Position numbers and translations under genes: made by a program. This document shows positions 1-11,502 of a stretch of DNA of 30,344 nucleotides, piece by piece (within the stretch, counting starts at the first letter, position 1; every line of letters starts with the position of its first letter). The notes beneath the pieces were generated by a model. The model was not told the origin of the DNA, made no database searches, and worked only from the letters and a program-made list of their open reading frames with translations. Source of the stretch: Spirogloea muscicola (lineage: Eukaryota > Streptophyta > Zygnematophyceae > Spirogloeales > Spirogloeaceae); contig WELB01000141.1 of assembly GCA_009602725.1 (NCBI GenBank), forward strand, positions 364,041-394,384, given 5' to 3'.

Positions 1-1655
1 GGGGACATACTTCCAGGAGCATAGCCTCTCCGACCTGCGCCTGCTTAGCAGGGGTTACTGAGTGGTTAGTAGCTGCTTTGTTTTTTCTTGTGTGCTTGTC
101 ATTTCTGCTGCTTCGCCTTAGGGCTTCGCCTGGCTTCCCCCCCCCTCTTCTTGTACTCTGTTCATTCTTTTTTGGGCTGGCTGTTCCAGCCCATATTCTC
201 AATGGGCGAGCCCTTCTCCTCTCTCTCGGCGGGGGCGCCGCGAGCTGCCACGCGTAAGGGCACGGGCTCCAGGAGCGCCGGCTGGCCTCACCCCCCCGGG
301 CCGGCCCCGGGCAATATCTACGGCGCCGCGGGCAGGGCGTGGTTGCCCCGGTTAGCCCCACCTCCCCATCCCGGTCACGGTGAGCGCCCGGGTGGGGCGG
401 GCCACCGTTTAGCCCGACTGCGATAGCGGAGGTGCTGCGAACTCCCAACGGCTGCTGGCAGCACGCAGATCCCCGCGCCCGTTACCGGGGCCCTCCCAGG
501 GGTTATCCGGATGGGTCCGCGTTCGGCACCCACTCCCCCCGCTTGCCCATACGCGGCTGCCACGTGGTGACCCTGCTCTGAAGATGCGCACCTCCCGCCC
601 TGCCGCCTACCCCGTGGCGGCGCTCCCGCTCCCATTAGTACACGGTTCGCCTTTCTTCACTCGTGGGTACTCAGCCCCCCCCTCCATTCGCGGTTCCCAC
701 ATTTGCTTCCTGAAACCCCAGACCAAGACTCCGCCTTGTGTGTCCCCGTTCTTACTACTATGCCATTTGGCAAAACAATGCTTTGGCTTGGCTTGTCCTC
801 CACCTGAACCCATGCACACTGCGCACCCTTTTCTACCTCTGTCGCTCACTGTCCCCGGAAAATCTCTCCCCCACCACTGTTCTGCTTAGCCGTGGCAGCA
901 GCAGCATGCTGTCGGTTCTACCTCGAGTGGTCGCTGCAATGTCATTTCTTGTCAGAATTAGTGGTACACTCCAGTATAGTGCCTGTGGCGTAAATGCACA
1001 AAATCTCTGCCCTCAATGAGGAGCCCAAGAGTGACACTCGACGATGTCAACAAAAGGCAAGCATTTGAGTTGATGACAGCACCCACCGAGCGAGGAAGAC
1101 TCTGTACGCTGCAACCAGCGGTCACGACCCAGCGATCGAGGCCTGCACTCCCCTTCCTTTTCCCCTCCCTCTGTTGCTGACTGTATGCTGTCTCTTTGGT
1201 GCAAATGCAGAGCTTTGAGCCACTGTCAATCCTACAGATTGGCTCACATGTCCTACACATGTCCTGCAAGTACTGACATAGTCCGATATACAACCCTATA
1301 CACTCAGCTGCAAAGGTTGCAAGGTCAGAGCCACTCACACCACCATCCTGAAATCTCCTACAGCTGAAGCCCAATTGCTCGGACGTGATAATCAACACGC
1401 CATTCAAGCACTCGTCCGCTTTCCTAAGTAGATGAAGAAGAGTAGCAGGTGCACATTGCTAAAGCAATGTGGCGATCTCTATATGTGCAGTGGAGTCGTC
1501 AGTAGAGCACCAATAGTAAAGCTTCCACTGCAGCATCTCATTGCTGCTTCTCTATGTGTTCGCTTCAAAAATGTCACTGCCAATCTGCAGGCACAGTTTT
1601 ATTCATTCGCAGTGTGACAAAAACTAGCATACTCGCCCCCCCTCCCCCTCAGTCC
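1..1655. other. Repeat-derived and unassigned DNA downstream of the amidase gene
   Basis: No exon that I can recognise lies here. Positions 160-210 carry a module that recurs at 24078-24125 (a T-run followed by GGGCTGG and a small hairpin, then TCAATGGGCGAG). Positions 773-840 carry a second module resembling 11385-11441 and 23916-23981. Between them, 250-640 is very GC-rich and has no repeat match within the window. From about 900 to 1655 composition is more balanced and probably includes the 3' untranslated region of the minus-strand amidase gene. Several open frames of 60-150 codons exist but none has a recognisable motif. Confidence 0.5.
160..210 (+). repeat. Interspersed module with GGCTGG/CCAGCC hairpin
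   Basis: The first 21 bases (160-180) are identical to 24078-24098, and the match continues through the hairpin (GGGCTGGCTGTTCCAGCCC here, GGGCTGGCTTTTCCAGCCC there) and the TCAATGGGCGAG that follows. Inverted versions lie at 22231-22253 and 23561-23581. Confidence 0.8.
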
Positions 1656-4134
1656 TCAGATACAAGCTTGCGTGGGATGATGTCCATCAAGCGTACACAG
1701 GGGTTTGTACATCTCAGGTCGCCGATCGCGAAAAATGCCCCACGAGGCTCGTTGAGCTTGATTGGCATCAAGGTCAACCGTAGCAAGTACAATGGCTTCC
1801 TCTTTGTCATCCGCATGCTTCAGGAGCTCTCCTGTGATACCTGAGGAGTCGAGCACGTAAGGCTGCGCCGTGAGTCAGAGTCTCATGGCAAAGTTGCAGA
1901 CGACTGAGGTGGCAGGGGCCTTATATTGTGGACAGCATAGCCTCATGGATTGTGACCAGCTTAGGGGCTTTCATTCTTGCTTACCTGCAATGAATGAGTT
2001 GCCATACCAAGTTATTGTGCTTGGTCCGTGCTCTGTTTCCACTGTCTCTGGCCCTATTCGATTAGCAGCAACAAGCGGAACCTACAGCACCCAAATATCT
2101 CAACATCAGTTCCACATCCATGTTGTGTCTCGATGCTGGTGAAAGCAGGAACTGCACCTGCTCAGATGGATCTGATAGAGTCTTGCTACCAGTGGACCAC
2201 GGGAGGATGGCAATGAGACTTAGACGATTGGCGGCGTTCCAGACACTGGAAAAGCATCAGGCTGAAGCTGATCACCAATATGTAGGTGGGTCCTTTCTCA
2301 ATATGCAAGAGAGTGTGTCTCCTAGTGAAGGAGTGTGCTTCTCTAATTTAGACCTGAACAAGCACTTTGAAAGACAAGGAGAGCAGTAAAGCTGATGACG
2401 AGGGGCCTATAGCATTAAAACACACCAGATTTGCCCCAGCATGGCCTTGCATGACTCGCATCCAATGGCCTCGTGAATCAAGTGTAGTATCCTGTGGCTC
2501 GCTTCCAATGGCGGTTGGATAGAAGAGGATCTCAGCTCCCATCAAAGCCATTGCCCTAGCAGTCTCTGGAAACCATTGATCCCAGCAAATTGCTGCAGTA
2601 GCATAAACACATTGTCAGTAAGTTATATAAGTGCTGCACTTCCATGAAAACAGGAACTCACTGGATTGCCTTAAAAGATCTGACCAAGCACCTGCCAACG
2701 TCACAAAGTCTAGAAGCAAATGCGAAGGGTTTTCTTCCCTCACCTACGCCAATGGTTGCAAATTTCGTCCTGAATACCTGCCATGCAGGAAACAGAGGTC
2801 GACGAGCATTTGAGACCCAACACCAGGTTGACAGGATTACTACGGGTCTTGACGCATTACTTAATCACAGGCATCATAGGCAACTTGCAGAAAACAGTGG
2901 CTGTATGCTGTGCACACCTTGAAACCAGTATCACCTGGGCTGAAGTAAAACTTCTCCTGATAACCTATGTCACATAAGTTGCAGGTTGTCAAGCTTACAA
3001 CGAGAGTGGATGAAGAAGGATGGAAGTGCAGGTACTGTGACACATGCAAGAGAAGCAGCACCAAGATAATGACTGCTAGCTACTATAACGGCTTCAGCAG
3101 ACTCTAGTCGCTCTTGAAGCATTACGCAGGGAGGGGATGTGCGCTAGTGGCACAGTGCCGAAATATCCGCAAATGCCAAATGACTGATGCTCAAGTACAA
3201 GTAGTCTCCCCTAATAGGCCAATCGTCGAACAAAGAGGGGCGAAGAAAGTCTTGGGCGGTTGTGACTCTGGGCAGGGGAGAGCAGTGATCGGCATCAAAC
3301 CTGGTCCATCTGGGATGTGGGTTTTCCTATACAGACCAATGTCGGACCCATCAGCATCGATGACGACCACTGAGTTGAAATAAGCGTTGTTGGCCCGTTC
3401 AAAGAAGCTCACTGGTAACACAACGTTGAGCTCCTGCGCAAGCTCTTCAAACCTGCACCATAGCAAAGAACCCAGTGAATTGATGAGCATATTTTCTGAT
3501 CTTCGGTTGACACGATTGAGGACCGAAGACCGTCTGGTGCACGTTGAGCTCCTTGGTAAGACGACGAGCAAAGAGCTGGCTGAATAAGCAGCGAACTCTC
3601 TTAGGAGGTACCTTTGTATCGTAGGGTTGTTTTCTCGTGGACGAGCTCGAGCAAAGAAGTCCTGCCGTTGTGCCTGGCAGAAGTAGTGGCCTTCGAAGAG
3701 CTCCTGGTCAACAAGCAGGACATAGAGTCAGATTGTGGACACCCCTCCCCAAGCAGCGTGTGATCAAGAAGCAATCTTCAGGTACGCACCGAGACCAGGA
3801 TGATCTGAGCTCCCTTCGCATGCGCCTCCCGGATTTTGCTGCAGCACCACGGACGGTCTAATTGACTTGAGTCCGACGTAAACGTTTGGGCTTGTAAGGG
3901 GCGAAATTAGGCTACTCTTTCGTTCTTAGCTGAAAAACCTTGAGCTGACGAAGGAAAGAAATCGGCTGTTGGCTTGCAGGACTTGTCATGCAAAGGGCCT
4001 GAAGTTGACAGTACATCCCGGGCATCAGGAGCAGCTCGACGAGACGGGTCCTACTTCTCAGCCTTGGCGACGTTGGCCTCCCGGTCGTCGCTCCAGGCGG
4101 CCTGCACGGCCGCGACGCAGACCTGCCGCGACAT
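1656..4134 (-). CDS. CPA: N-carbamoylputrescine amidase (nitrilase superfamily)
   Basis: Hydrolyses N-carbamoylputrescine to putrescine, CO2 and ammonia, the last step of the plant arginine-decarboxylase route to polyamines. Nine exons: 4134-4055, 3838-3790, 3703-3612, 3452-3301, 2964-2918, 2777-2744, 2592-2426, 2081-1985, 1840-1656. Phases close and give 300 aa, the usual family length. The nitrilase triad is visible: Glu44 (ELFEGHYFCQ), Lys117 (LYRKTHIPDG) and Cys154 (AICWDQWFPE). Other signatures are SFFERANNAYFNS, AIGSEPQ, VAANRIG, SFIAG and the C-terminal RDRRPEMYKPLCTLDG. Two junctions are convincing because neither half makes sense alone: GV/AICWD and SFIA/GITGELL. No transit peptide is seen, so it is probably cytosolic. 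One small oddity: Val-Ser precede the catalytic Glu where Leu-Gln is usual. The gene is divergent from the SR-protein gene. Confidence 0.93.
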
Positions 4135-4843
4135 GGCTGCAGCCGCTCGGCGCTCCCGGCTGGCCGGCGGCGTCGCCCGGCTCAGCACCTCGCCCCGCCG
4201 GCAGCGTGGTGCTGCGGCGACGGCGAGATGGCCAGCTCTACGACGACCCTGCCACTTGGCCGCTGACGGTGGCCCAGCGGCGCTGGCCGCTGCCGTGTGA
4301 ACCGGGACCGGTCGAGCCCGCCCCTCCCCCTTCCGGCCTCGTCGGATGGCGGACCATCCGGCGGCTCTCAGCGGAGCCCTGGAGCGGGTCGGTCCGGATC
4401 TGGAAGTTGCGGTCATTCAGTGCCAAGGATAAAGAGAAGAAAAATGCGGCTGGTGCTTTTAGCTGAGCAGCTCTAAAGGCCAGCAAGTTGTATGAAGAGG
4501 GGTTGGGTGGTCATGAGTATACTGACGGAGCCACAAGCCTGGCCGACAAATGCAGGGGCGGAGGATTCGCCGTCCAATCCTCAAGCGGCTCGGCGGGCCG
4601 TCCGATGCGTGTCGGCATCCGGCGGTTGGCGGCCGGCGAGACCTGCCCTCCTCGGTTGCGCCGCCCCACTAGAGACGCCTCGCCCCCCCCTCATTCTGGT
4701 GCGCCGCGGCCGCCCGCCAGCGCCACACCGCGGCCAGCGAAGGGCCCGGCGGCCGCGCAGGGGCGGACGCCGCAGCGACAGGCTCGGCCGCGCCGCGTCG
4801 GACTCGCCTCGCGCTTCCTGCGGCGGCGGCGGCGGCGGCAGCC
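4135..4843. promoter_or_regulatory. Divergent intergenic region between CPA and SR-protein genes
   Basis: About 710 bp separate the two start codons. It must hold both promoters and 5' leaders. It is GC-rich, especially 4120-4230 and 4600-4843, and ends in a short (CGG)n run just before the SR start. I see no TATA box and no convincing extra exon; the open frames here are compositional. Confidence 0.5.
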
Positions 4844-6648
4844 ATGGGCGGCGACTACGGCGGCTCGCGCATCTACATAGGCGGCCTGCCTGCCAAGGTC
4901 ACGCAGGAGGAGGTTGAGGACATGTTCGGCAAGTACGGGCGGATTGCGCGCTGCGACTTCAAGTCGCGCCCCGAGGTGAGGATGCTCAAGAAGTCCATTT
5001 CGCCTGGGAATGCAAGCCCTGCATGCGGCACTTGTAGCCATGTAATCAATCAGATATGGCACGAGTTGGCGGCAGTGAGAGGAGGGGAGGGAAAGGGGGC
5101 GCGCCCGTGCACGGAGCTTCATAAGAATCTTTCTTGCTGCCACTTGCGAAGAGTGACGCCATTAGGGCTGCTAGGACCCTTTGCTGGGTGTAGGAGGCCA
5201 TGTTGCAGTTGCTGGCGAGGGGTACACATGTGTGTGTGCGCTGTGCCTTGCAGCAGTTCTCCTTCTGCTTTATCGAGTACGAGGACGAGAGGGATGCTGC
5301 TGATGCCATCAGGAACTTGGACGGAGCTCCCATTGCCGGGGCACGTATGCTGGTCGAGGCCTCCAAGGAACGACGCCGCGCTCCTCAATACTCCTTTGGT
5401 GGGAAACACGGCCGCGAAGACTGCCGAGCTATCGTTGGTGAGCGCAGGCGATGGAGCTGCTTGCTTTCTCTCACTTGTCTGCCTGCACCAATGCGTTACA
5501 TGGTATCATAACAATCTCTTATGATAGCTGCATGCACATGGTGTGCTTGCGTAGCAGGGCCATGCAGACATGGTTTGTCTCTCGCACATCACCTCTTGGC
5601 GCCAAAGCTCAACATCTGCTCGCATGTGTGCTCCATTGCAGATGATCTTCCACAGGGCACTTCGTGGCAGGACCTCAAGGACTTCGGACGAGAAGGTGGC
5701 CCCGTTGTGTACTCTGACGTCTTTATGGACAACCGAAGGCTGCGGGGGTGAGCCATGTTATCGAGCTGGCACCAAAGGCAACCTGTGAATCCCTTCCCTG
5801 GTCCTTTGAGCTCTCAGCAGGATCCACTGGGAACGTCACCTTCTGGCCCTCGGCATGTTGTCCGTAACTTTCCCAATGGAATGGAGAGGGTGTCCTTGGA
5901 TTGGAGACTGTCGTGTCCTTGGCCTTTCAATCCCTGCCTGCCTCCGGAAATTTTCCCCTGGTCCAAGCTAGCTGTGGGCTTTACCAGTTTCAGAGGCAAG
6001 AAGTAAGGCGCTCTCCTATAACAGCAGACTTGGCTCGCTGATTGTGCTCTGGAATAGGGGCATGGTTGGGGGGGCCAGTCGGGCTTGATCCATCCTTGCG
6101 GATGCATTGCCAAAGATTGACCTGTTGCTTAAGGGTGGATTGGGACTGAACAGGTCGGCTGCTGCAAGCTGTGTTTCTTTGTTGCTGATTAAACCGTGGT
6201 GCGCATGGGTGGCAGTGTTCTGGAATTTGAGAGCTCAGAGGCATGTCGAAGGGCTGTGAGGCGTTTGGATGGCCAGCGAATCCACGGGGCTCCGGTCTAT
6301 GTTCGGGAGGTGAGTACTGGGTTGGTACTATCTGTCCAAGCTTGTGATCTTTCGCAAGCTGTGTGGTTATGACTGTGACTTGACTGTTTGCCACCTTGAC
6401 TTATTTGTCCAGGTTTATGCTAGTAATTGTGGGCACATTATGGTGGCTTATTGGTTGGCTGTAGCAGCAGCGTCTTATGACAGCATGTGGAGGCTCTTGT
6501 ACTTTCCTTGCAGGAGCTTGACACCCGTCGCAGCAGTCGTTATTATTCACGCTCACGTTCAAGGAGTCCTCCTCGTTATGATGATCGCCGAGGCCATGAC
6601 AGCTATGACAAGTACTCATCTAGAGGAGACTATGGTGGTCGTAGCGGC

Positions 6649-6679
<31 letters not shown>

Positions 6680-7302
6680 GACGTGGTGATGATGATCCTC
6701 GCGGTGGCGGTGGCTACTCGCGCCGTGCTCGCAGTCCGTCACCTCTGGACAAGGACAGAGAGGGTCGTGGCATGCAGGTTGATAGGGGTCGATCGCCAGG
6801 TGACCCGGATGACCGTGACAACGTCAGTGATCGTGACACCCGTGACAGGGCACAAAATCGGAGGTCTGTGACAACAATTCATTTAGACGGCATGCTTATG
6901 TGTAGCATGCCATATAACAGCAAAATTTGGATAAGGATGGAGTTGTCACGTCTGCTTGACTCCTATCTACAGAACCTACAGTGCCTATAATCCTAGCACC
7001 ACCTCATGCAACCACGTTGAGTCCAGACCCAATACTCTCAATTGCTCTTCATGTGCAGCAGATCCCGCAGTCGCAGCCCAGTTGGAAGCCCTCCCTACCC
7101 AGTGAGGGACCGCTCTCCAGTCGGTGACCGCAGGTTCTGCCACCTTTGTGCCATCTATGCTGTGCTATAGAGTCGAACCAAGCCCACATGGTTTACTGGT
7201 TTCATGTGGGTCAAAGCCTCTCGTTTCATACATGAGGCTTTGACACAGCAAATTTTTATTGTGTGTTGCAGCCTCAGTCCTCCTGGGAACCGGAAAGATT
7301 GA
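4844..7302 (+). CDS. SRSF1/SF2-type serine-arginine-rich splicing factor
   Basis: Nuclear RNA-binding protein that promotes splice-site choice. Seven exons: 4844-4975, 5254-5437, 5642-5747, 6216-6309, 6514-6863, 7059-7133, 7272-7302, total 972 nt, 323 aa. RRM1 starts at residue 9 (IYIGGLP) and continues across intron 1 (FCFIEYEDERDAADAIRNLDG). The second RRM carries SWQDLKD (residues 113-119), the diagnostic heptapeptide of the SRSF1-type pseudo-RRM, and ends in APVYVREE. From about residue 178 there is an RS/Gly tail: SRSRSRSPPR, an (GGC)n-encoded glycine run at 6645-6680, RARSPSP and RSRSRSPVGSPP, ending in SLSPPGNRKD. The last two exons are short but phases close exactly and the final donor is a good CAG/GT. 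Two acceptors are NAGNAG tandems (5254/5257 and 7059/7062), so 321-323 aa forms are possible. It converges with the AUH-like gene. Confidence 0.93.
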
Positions 7303-7958
7303 CCTTGGCATTTGCGAGCAGGCAGGAGCAGGCGCATTGTTCATTGACAACTGTTCAATCTACCCATCCACCTTGCTGCTAGCGACGTTATGTCTGGTGA
7401 CTAGCTCGAAGTGCACCCTTAGAGCTGAGGCTGCTTAGGATAAGTCGTTAAGGTTGTATGTGAGATTCCTATTAGTACTGCAGCTCTCAGCAGATGTGAC
7501 TTCTCGCTACAGTGGCCAAGTGAATTGAGGTAGTGTATATGGAACTTTGAACTTGCATGAGAGTGCATCCTACTACGTTGAGCTTGCTGTGCAATTGAGA
7601 ATGCCAGTGGTCAAGCAGTCATACCTTTTCGCCAGAGTGGCCAAGTCTTGTTTGTTACTTCGAATGGCATGCGAGGGCATCCTATGATGTTGGGATTGCT
7701 GTGCACTCGAACAACCAATTGGTGCATCCAGTCACTTAAGAACGCCTCCATCACAGTCCTACAGTTGGCTGGGATTGTTCACAGCTTAATCAGCTTTCAG
7801 CATTGAGAAGCTTCAAGGCTTAATCAGCTCAAGGTTCAAGAAGTCGAACTGTACGTGGAAGATGCTCGTGGCTCAGCTTGGCCATGAGTAAGCCCGACTG
7901 TGCTCGCAGTGGCCCACCTTGTAATGAATTGGCTTTCTATGCTCTAGTGGGGCCTGCC
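7303..7958. other. Convergent 3' region of SR-protein and hydratase genes
   Basis: No coding signal seen. It should hold the 3' untranslated regions of the two convergent genes. The first plus-strand TGTAA I noticed is at 7920-7924, about 620 nt past the SR stop and only about 35 nt short of the hydratase stop codon, so the transcripts may overlap. Confidence 0.4.
7920..7924 (+). promoter_or_regulatory. Possible TGTAA polyadenylation signal for the SR gene
   Basis: TGTAA is the common poly(A) signal of chlorophytes. This copy is the first I noticed downstream on the plus strand. The distance is long, so assignment is tentative. Confidence 0.25.
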
Positions 7959-10120
7959 TCATTCTCCCCTATACACTGGCTTCCGCTTCTCTGCAAAGGC
8001 TGCCAGTCCCTCCAGTCTGTCTCTAGTGGTCAGGACACGGGAATAGCAAGCCTCTTCCATTGCCATACCTGATGTCATGTCCATCTCCAAGCCTTTGTCT
8101 ATCGCCGTTTTTGCCATTCTTATAGCAACAGGGCCCTGCAAAATCAGGTCAACACTTTGAGTCAAGCTATAGGGGGCTGCACGTATGCTTGGACCTGCAC
8201 CAACTCCATCTTCTTTTTTGCAATACAAATCAGTCACCTAGTCCAGAATATCAGTAAGTATTGTCCTTTTGGAAGTGCTGAATCTCACAGCCAATGCTTG
8301 CCATACAGTCAATTCTGTCATTGTTGAATGCAACACATATGAAGGTGGTCAAACAAAGACTCCATGCATCCTGTCAACCTTGACCTGACATGCCCCCTTC
8401 CATCAGCACCTGAGGAATGATCTCCCTGGCAAGCTCAAGGGCTTTCTCATATGCCTGTCCACTCTCCACAAGGTGATCTATCACACCTGACCAGAAACAA
8501 AGAAACCTGCTGTAAGTTGAAGTAAGAACACACTTGTTGCTATACAATCTGTCAAACAAAATCTGTTGAATGCTGAGCCTGTTATGTGAAGCAACTACAG
8601 TACAGGCTTGACAAGTAAAATACCAGAACAAGCTAGTATCCACTAATAAAGACGAGGCTGGCAGCTGACCCAGCTTGGCAGCTCGTTCAGCAGAAATGCG
8701 ACGCCCCGTGAAGATCAGCTCTTTGGCTTGCGACCGACCAATCATGCGTGGCAAACGCTGTGTTCCACCTGCCCTGCTCTCAAGCCGGCAACCTGTGGCA
8801 GGTCAGCCGCCATCAACGTGCATCAGCAATGGACTTCATTCTTTGAGCAAAGCAAGCACAGTTGCAATCTCAGCATGACCTGCCTATTCAGGAATGCAAC
8901 AAAAGGCTTTCTACTTCTTAGGCTAACGACGCACCCTGGGATGATGGCCAGGCCTGTCTCTGGTAGGCCAAAGCTCGCTGCACCCCCTGATCGACGAGCA
9001 AGCAACAAGGTCAAAGCTCTTGTGAGTGCTGACAGTGCCAGCTTCAGCTCCCTAGTGCAGCCAAGTGTGGGTTGCTTACAGATGTCCAAGGTCATAGCAA
9101 GCCAGCTTGGACCAAGGAGCAGCTTGGCAAGTGTCATGTCCTAAGTGGCACACATTTCTTGTTCAATGTGTTCTGCACTACCTGCCACACGGAGGTCACA
9201 AGAAAGCACAAGCTCGAAGCCTCCTCCAAGAGCGGCTCCTTCGATTGACGCAATTGTGGGCATGGGAAGACGCTGCTGTCAAGAAGAGCAAAGTCTGAGT
9301 GCGCAGCATGGCATCCCCGTCTTCGAACTCGTAGCCAATTCCTGGGCCGTTCTGAGACAGAGTCAATGTGGTGAAGGGGCACTCCTATTGTACCTCAAGT
9401 GCCACAAACGTGCTCCGCAGAGCCTTCACAAATGAGTCAGCTTCGGCAGCTGTCATGCCTCTTCGCTCCTGCCAAAGCCGAGACAGCAGGGGCCCATGAC
9501 TGCCTGGCTAGTGTGTACATCGTCGTTACTGAGAGCTGACGATTGCCAAGTGCAATCAATATACAGTGGCAGTGTGCAATACCACTGATTTTAATTGCAG
9601 AGCAGCCGGCATGCTAGTCACGTTAATAGTCCGAGCAGCCCAGGTGGGAAGGAGCAAGAGACGAGACCATCGCAGCAAAGGGCAACACATTACCTTGAGG
9701 TCGGCGCCGGCGCAGAAGACGCCTGGCAGGAGGCTGCGCAGGATGACGACGCGGGCAGCCGGGTCGGCCTCGGCGGCGCCCACAGCATCCCGCAGCTGCA
9801 CCAGCAGCTCGCGCCCGATGGCGTTGCGCGCCGCCGGCCTGTCCAGGCTCCACACCACGACGCCTGCTACAGGCAAACGGCCGCAGAATGGGGAACCCAG
9901 TACGAGCAACCGTCACAGGATACCCAGAGTGCGGCTGCTGAGAGGCCAAGGAGCGGCAGCAGCAGTGGAGTCCTGCTCGAGGAGGCCCGAGCAGCACGGC
10001 CGTGCCTGAGTCGCCGTCGGCCAGTCGCTCCACGGCCAGCTCCGCGCGCGGCGGCGGCGGCGGGCCCTGCGGAGGCTGCGGCGCCTGCAGGTATGCGCNG
10101 AGGCGCGCGGGGAGCGGCAT
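7959..10120 (-). CDS. AUH: AUH-type enoyl-CoA / 3-methylglutaconyl-CoA hydratase
   Basis: Crotonase-fold hydratase; close AUH relatives hydrate 3-methylglutaconyl-CoA in leucine breakdown, usually in mitochondria. Exons: 10120-10006, 9863-9694, 9468-9394, 9272-9182 (or from 9275), 8977-8935, 8773-8670, 8486-8410, 8135-7959; 852 nt, 283 aa. Motifs in order: [120 protein letters not shown]. Glu140 and Glu157 align with the two catalytic glutamates of crotonase. Substrate is inferred from the C-terminal resemblance to AUH. The first intron needs a GC donor (TCAG/GC), the weakest junction. One N (10099) falls in codon 8 without breaking the frame. The Pro-rich N-terminus could be part of a targeting peptide; the true start may lie upstream. 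Confidence 0.9.
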
Positions 10121-10241
10121 GGCCGCCGCCGCCGCCGCGGGCCTTGCCAGCCCGCTTGTGGGACAAGAGCGGATGTAGGTGTGTTCGCGGTGCGCACGAC
10201 AACGAGCTGCAGGTGGCCGAGTCGAGGAGCCAAGGCAAAGA

Positions 10242-10368
10242 GAAGCGCGGCCAGATTGACTGGTGGCTGGGAAAGGCCAGCCCAAAGGAATGGACAAGGT
10301 CTGAGGGAGCCTGAGTGCGAACGACTAGGACTAAGACATCAGCCAAGGAACGCTCAGTAACCTCTAGT
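10242..10368 (-). repeat. Interspersed repeat, inverted copy of 24142-24268
   Basis: 127 bp that match the reverse complement of 24142-24268 at roughly 90 percent by eye, including the hairpin GGCTGGGAAAGGCCAGCCC and a tail reading GACTAGGACTAAGACATCAG. Shorter matches to the hairpin half occur near 10922 and 22495. Confidence 0.85.
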
Positions 10369-10381
10369 AAGGAGATGCAGC

Positions 10382-10424
10382 CAGCCGATTTTTGTACAGC
10401 CGATTTTTTAATATCAGCAGCCGC
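10382..10424 (+). repeat. CAGCCGATT / CAGCAGCCGC motif, copy A
   Basis: A partial CAGCCGATT at 10382-10390 is followed by a full copy at 10397-10424 (CAGCCGATT, T-rich spacer, ATATCAGCAGCCGC). Related copies are at 10692-10735, 11085-11098 (half) and 30236-30279. Confidence 0.7.
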
Positions 10425-10691
10425 TTGATCTTAGTAAGGAGATGCAAGTCCAAGTAGCTAGCTGGCGGAAAGACGTCGCCCTGTTTCGGGCGTTTGTCTA
10501 TGTGCCTACAGCGGTCCCAGGCGATTGCTTTGCATCGCCGGGCTGGTCGCGCCCTTGCAGCAGCTTCTGGTCTGCGCGGCGGGATTGCTCTTCCCTCCCC
10601 TCAGCTCATCTGACTTCCTACTGCTGACACGGGGGCATTGAGGGCGCCCTGTCTGCCTAGCCTTTGGCTCCGTCATCAACACCTGTATGCA

Positions 10692-10735
10692 TCTGGCTGG
10701 CAGTTTACAGCCGATTCTTTTGTATTAGCAGCCGC
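10692..10735 (+). repeat. CAGCCGATT / CAGCAGCCGC motif, copy B
   Basis: Starts TCTGGCTGGCA, then ACAGCCGATTCTTT and TAGCAGCCGC. The same extended layout is found at 30236-30279, directly after the N at 30235. Confidence 0.7.
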
Positions 10736-11434
10736 ATTTCTTCGGGCGACGCTCGTGCAACGAGAGAGTGAGAGTGAGAGAGCAGGCGCGCAGTGGGCAT
10801 GAGATGAAAGGGGGGGGCCGATTATCGCCAACACATTGTTCAGGCTAACGCTAGTGCCAAAAGGACCGGGCTACAGGGACAAGGTCCACAGGGCCGAATG
10901 ACGCCCAAACCACACAAAGAGAGAAAGCGCGGCCACATAAACTGGTGGCTGGGAAAGGCCAGCCCAAAGGAGTGCACAAGGCTATGCAAGAAACTGCATC
11001 GAAAAGGAGCTTAGATACACCAAGTCAGCAGCCGCAAGTCATAGTAACTTGCAGCTGGAAACGAGGCACCCCAACCCTGATGATATATCAGCAGCCGCAT
11101 TCTTGACGAGACTCAGACGCAGCAAAAGTACCCTGCCCGCAAGTGCCTGCGTGAGCCTGGGCTAAGCCGGGCTAAGGTAACAATGCGATGGGGACGTTTC
11201 GTACCCACGGATGAGCACATGTAGGTCTGACAGGCTAACTCGATTTTGTTGTGCTCACTCGAGGAACCAAGGCCCATCCAGCCGTGATTCCGCCCAGCAT
11301 CCTTAGGCCCAGCGAATTGAGATGTTCACGTTGTGTGGTCCCATAGCTTGCACTCCCTTACCCTTTATACATGAGCTTTGTGTTGTGCTCGGATTGGCCT
11401 GCCTTTTGAATTCATGCGTACTGCACACCTCTCT

Positions 11435-11502
11435 CTCTTTCTGTAGTATGTTGGCTCTTTCTGTAGTATGTTGGCTCCTCAGCTCTTTCTGTAGTATGTT
11501 GG
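11435..11502 (+). repeat. 20-bp unit repeated three times
   Basis: The 20-mer CTCTTTCTGTAGTATGTTGG occurs perfectly at 11435-11454 and 11455-11474, then after an 8-bp spacer (CTCCTCAG) at 11483-11502. It lies at the end of a CT-rich repeat module. Confidence 0.95.

Noticed and set aside
958-1407. 149-codon minus-strand open frame
   Set aside because: No recognisable motif, just downstream of the amidase stop; probably 3' untranslated or intergenic sequence.
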